Below, piece by piece: positions 22,001 through 24,523 of a stretch of DNA of 24,523 bases. The position numbers were made by a program, and so were the translations under genes. The notes beneath the pieces are model-generated. The model ran no database searches. It was not told where the DNA came from and worked only from the letters and a program-made list of their open reading frames with translations. Source of the stretch: Phallusia fumigata (Eukaryota > Chordata > Ascidiacea > Phlebobranchia > Ascidiidae); the NCBI GenBank assembly GCA_008931825.1, contig QXVZ01031191.1, forward strand, positions 1 to 24,523, given 5' to 3'. Position 1 is the first letter of the stretch. Each line of letters starts with the position of its first letter.

Positions 22001-23620
22001 TGATTTTACATGTTTTCCACCTGGACAAATAATTCCTATGCTTGTTTGGCTCAGTTTGATGAACCGAACTGTAATACGGTTTTCGCATCCTTCAGGGAAG
22101 ATCCGAACAGGGGCAAAGACATCGCTTTTTTGGAGGCCCAAGTATACCACTTGATGGAGCTGCTGAGTGAGCAGAGACAGGCCACACGAGACAATGTGCA
22201 GCGTCGTCAAGCTCGAACAGAAACAGAAAGAGAAGATGAGGGAGAAGAAGTTGTGTCAGGTAAATGTGGTTTACATGACTATCATATACATATATAGAAA
22301 TTAAATATGGGTGTTGGTTTAACAACTGTACATTTGTTTCTTTTTATGTATGTGCAACATAGGCTACATTCTATTGAAAAAAGATTTGAAACACCACCGT
22401 AAGACAGTATTATCAGACTGCTACAATGAAAAAGATTACATGATGATTGATGCTAGTCATTGTGACTCTGGGCTAATATATTGAAACTCACTGGTTTATT
22501 GTTGGTTAGCTTACTTTTTCTTTTTCAAGTTTTCAATTTTGATATAAGTTACTTTTTTACATAGAGAGTGACAGTGATGATGAAGAAGATGAGATTATTT
22601 ACAATCCCAAGAATCTTCCTCTTGGTTGGGATGGTAAACCAATTCCATACTGGCTGTACAAGCTGCACGGCCTCAACATCAACTACAATTGTGAAATATG
22701 TGGAAATCAAACCTATCGTGGACCTAAAGCATTTCAGAGACATTTTTCAGTATGTACACCTTATCAACTCTATGTTACATTTATGCTTTAATGCTGTGTT
22801 CTTTTTGGAAAAGTGTTGGACAATGGCAGTAGGTGACTTGAGCCAGCACTGGGGTATTTTGCTTTCAGAAGGCTTTCATTAAAAACTTACCTGTTTTAGT
22901 CTCATCAAATAGACAACATCGTACTATTTTCATTCATGGTATGCTTGTTTTTCAGGAATGGAGACATGCTCATGGAATGAGATGTTTAGGAATTCCAAAC
23001 ACTGCTCACTTTGCCAATGTGACCCAGATTGAGGATGCACTAGCTTGTAAGTATCATGCCGCACTGGTAATCGAGTTTAGACAGCAGTAAATAACATGTT
23101 TGTATCTGTTCAACATTGCACAAATTAAAGAGAATGCAAAAAACAACAACCAAAAAGTGTTTTAAATCAGAAAAAGCAAAACGGCATTTAGTATTGGTCC
23201 TTCTTTTTTTATTATGTCTTTCTTCTCCCTTTCGTATACATGTGAGAGATAACATTTGATTGGTCACAGTATATACATGTGACAAGGCTGTATTGCAAAA
23301 TCCACCTTTTAGGTTTAATTTTGGGGGACAGAAAAGAATACTAATCATGTTTTACTCCGGTTTCACACTCCCACATGGCACAATAGACAATTAATTATGT
23401 TTGTTTTATTTGCAAAGCGATAAAAATGAGAATGGCATTCAAACCATGTGATCAATGGCCAAAAACTACAACCCCCATATTTTTAGTGTGGACCAAAATA
23501 AAACAAACAAAGAACTCGGAACGATGGAATCCAGAGCATGAGGAAGAATTCGAGGACTCAGCTGGTAATGTGGTTACAAAGAAAACCTTTGACGACCTTC
23601 AACGACAGGGACTTCTTTGA
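19075..23620 (+). CDS. SF3A3: Splicing factor 3A subunit 3 (SF3a60), complete
   Basis: SF3A3 is the 60 kDa subunit of the SF3a heterotrimer, which joins the U2 snRNP and is needed for branch-site recognition in the pre-spliceosome. Eleven exons give an uninterrupted 499-residue protein, against 501 in human: 19075-19170, 19542-19589, 19753-19827, 19896-20052, 20317-20491, 21091-21298, 21713-21879, 22096-22259, 22565-22749, 22956-23046 and 23487-23620 (stop TGA). The protein starts [20 protein letters not shown]. Residues 74-101 form the conserved SF3a-binding segment ([20 protein letters not shown]). Residues 254-287 are SAP-like ([19 protein letters not shown]). Residues 364-375 are acidic. 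A matrin-type zinc finger uses C406, C409, H423 and H429. The C-terminus is [12 protein letters not shown]. All introns are GT-AG and the phases agree. One intron holds a hAT remnant. Splicing is inferred from conservation, not from transcripts. Confidence 0.97.
20847..20860. repeat. GT dinucleotide microsatellite
   Basis: Seven perfect GT units within SF3A3 intron 5, next to the hAT-like element. Confidence 0.8.
20872..21035. mobile_element. hAT-like (Charlie-type) miniature element in an SF3A3 intron
   Basis: The left end cagtgattcttatcg and the right end gggtaaaaacccagt resemble degraded hAT inverted repeats. The interior has 'gtacccctttaaaatcac' near the left and 'ataccccttgg'-like strings near the right, as in Charlie-type nonautonomous elements. 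No target duplication is clear. It sits 55 bases before the acceptor of exon 6. Confidence 0.5.
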
Positions 23621-23739
23621 TTTCAATGACAGTAATGTCTACTAAAAACTTCACTTAATTATGGGCTACCACAAACTGTCTGTGACTTGGAATGCTGCTT
23701 TTTTTCTGGGTTGTTTAGAACCGCTTGTTCGATAGCGCA

Positions 23740-23745
23740 AATAAA
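23740..23745 (+). terminator. Polyadenylation signal AATAAA of SF3A3
   Basis: A canonical AATAAA lies 120 bases after the SF3A3 stop codon. A TG-rich stretch (gatgtgttt, near 23765) follows at the spacing expected of a downstream element. Cleavage is therefore expected near 23760, giving a 3' untranslated region of about 140 bases. Confidence 0.75.
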
Positions 23746-24019
23746 CTTTGTACTTTGTTAATTTTGATGTGTTTCAGATGTACAGAGTTTGGTTGTTTGC
23801 TGGCGATTGAAGAAACATTTTGATTCTCGAAAGTGCTTCTTCCTTAGTCTGCAAAGTATGTCAATCGATGATTTAGTTATTTAGAACAGCTAAAGTTTAT
23901 AATCAGTGTAGTTTCATATTTCAAATACAAAACATTGTATTAGTGGCAAGGGACCATGTTAGAAGTGTTATTAGAAAATGGACTTCACAGAGACACTAAT
24001 AATCTCACTTCATCAAGGC

Positions 24020-24025
24020 TTTATT
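24020..24025 (-). terminator. Polyadenylation signal of the convergent minus-strand gene
   Basis: The plus-strand TTTATT reads AATAAA on the minus strand, 24 bases beyond the proposed TAG stop at 24049. If both are right, this gene has a very short 3' untranslated region, and about 240 bp separate the two convergent gene ends. Confidence 0.5.
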
Positions 24026-24048
24026 CCCACAAATCTTAAGTAGTTTGG

Positions 24049-24313
24049 CTACGGAGATGCTTCGACTTCAAGTTGGCTCAGTTATAAGAAATTTGCCTGA
24101 ACAGCAANGTTGGCTCAGGTATAAGAAATTTGCCTGAGCAGCAATAAATATGTAGTCAATTATGTTTTTCACTTACCACTTTACTGTCTATGAATGGTTC
24201 CTCACTTGTCAATGAACTGAAAGCCAAAAGAGTAGCAGCATCTGGCCTAACAGTTTCAGTGTAGCAGATGTACAGAGCCGCTGCAATGTTGTTTAGTTGG
24301 CAATATGACAATG
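24049..24313 (-). CDS. Last two exons of an unrecognised gene entering from the right
   Basis: The upstream exon 24177-24313 lies between a tttttgcag acceptor and a gtaagtg donor. It is open in only one frame for 45 codons, with YCQLNNIAAALYICYTE and RPDAATLLAFSSLTSEEPF. The amphipathic, alanine-rich look is reminiscent of a helical repeat protein such as a TPR protein, but I cannot name the family. A second exon starts at 24133 after ttgctgctcag and continues in phase 0. Taking the repeated copy at 24072-24107 as an assembly artefact, it ends ANFLYLSQLEVEASP, with a TAG stop at 24049-24051. A polyadenylation signal follows 24 bases later. The gene converges on SF3A3. In the second copy of the overlap the fifth codon of this exon is TAA instead of TAC, which would end the protein 11 residues earlier. 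Confidence 0.55.
24072..24144. repeat. Direct repeat of 36 bp flanking the N at 24108
   Basis: Bases 24072-24107 and 24109-24144 match except for three single-base differences. The repeat covers the acceptor and the start of the last exon of the minus-strand gene at the right edge. One of the differences creates a stop codon in one copy. Confidence 0.88.
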
Positions 24314-24523
24314 CTGCAAAAATAATAAAATTGTGTCATAGTGCTGTCTACCAAGATCAAAGACATCACAGAAGAAGTTCTTAACCAAGGGGTACAAGAA
24401 CGGTAGGGTTAGTTATTAGGGATGTTCACAGTAGAATATCAAATCCTAAACGTTCGAATCCAAATTTGCCGTTCATATCGGGTAATTGGGACCGTTATTA
24501 TTTCATCTAAAACGGCGCGTAAA
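24314..24523. other. Right edge, probably intron of the minus-strand gene
   Basis: No further exon of the gene ending at 24049 is visible. Sequence after 24400 is not recognisably coding. Confidence 0.5.

Noticed and set aside
21858..22325. Minus-strand open frames of about 76 codons
   Set aside because: They are antisense to SF3A3 exon 8 and its flanking introns.

Overview
This is an AT-rich stretch of an animal nuclear genome with intron-rich genes. Nearly all introns show GT-AG borders. Two deeply conserved eukaryotic genes can be reconstructed exon by exon. Both proteins align closely with their human counterparts, so the organism is a metazoan. The compact layout, short introns and strongly divergent haplotype copies would suit an invertebrate chordate such as an ascidian, but nothing in the sequence proves that.

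Layout. The minus strand from 18167 down to 774 carries exportin-4 (XPO4): 18 coding exons located, about 880 residues, with the middle and the extreme C-terminus missing. Its 3.9 kb of sequence between exons 13 and 14 holds the first three exons of a second minus-strand gene (9328 to 8107). That gene encodes an unrecognised protein with a type II signal-anchor layout. The plus strand from 19075 to 23620 carries a complete 11-exon SF3A3 gene (499 residues), the 60 kDa subunit of the SF3a complex of the U2 snRNP. XPO4 and SF3A3 are divergent, with 907 bp between their start codons. SF3A3 is convergent with the last two exons of an unrecognised minus-strand gene (24313 to 24049), which enters from the right edge.

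Assembly structure. There are eight single N characters (274, 6956, 11299, 13985, 14633, 15085, 16911, 24108). Except for 6956, they sit at the joins of directly repeated, slightly different copies of the same DNA. The copies repeat parts of XPO4 exons out of protein order. They are best read as the two haplotypes of a polymorphic individual laid end to end, not as biological exon duplications. One such redundant contig (14634-15084) sits exactly where roughly 200 residues of XPO4 are missing, and the flanking exon phases do not fit each other, so real exons are lost there.

Other content is modest: hAT-type nonautonomous element remnants, a degenerate tandem repeat of about 110-120 bp near 2.1-2.5 kb, a short GT microsatellite, and two polyadenylation signals. 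No tRNA, rRNA, CRISPR array, operon or prokaryotic feature was seen. The two named genes act separately: XPO4 in nuclear transport, SF3A3 in pre-mRNA splicing.
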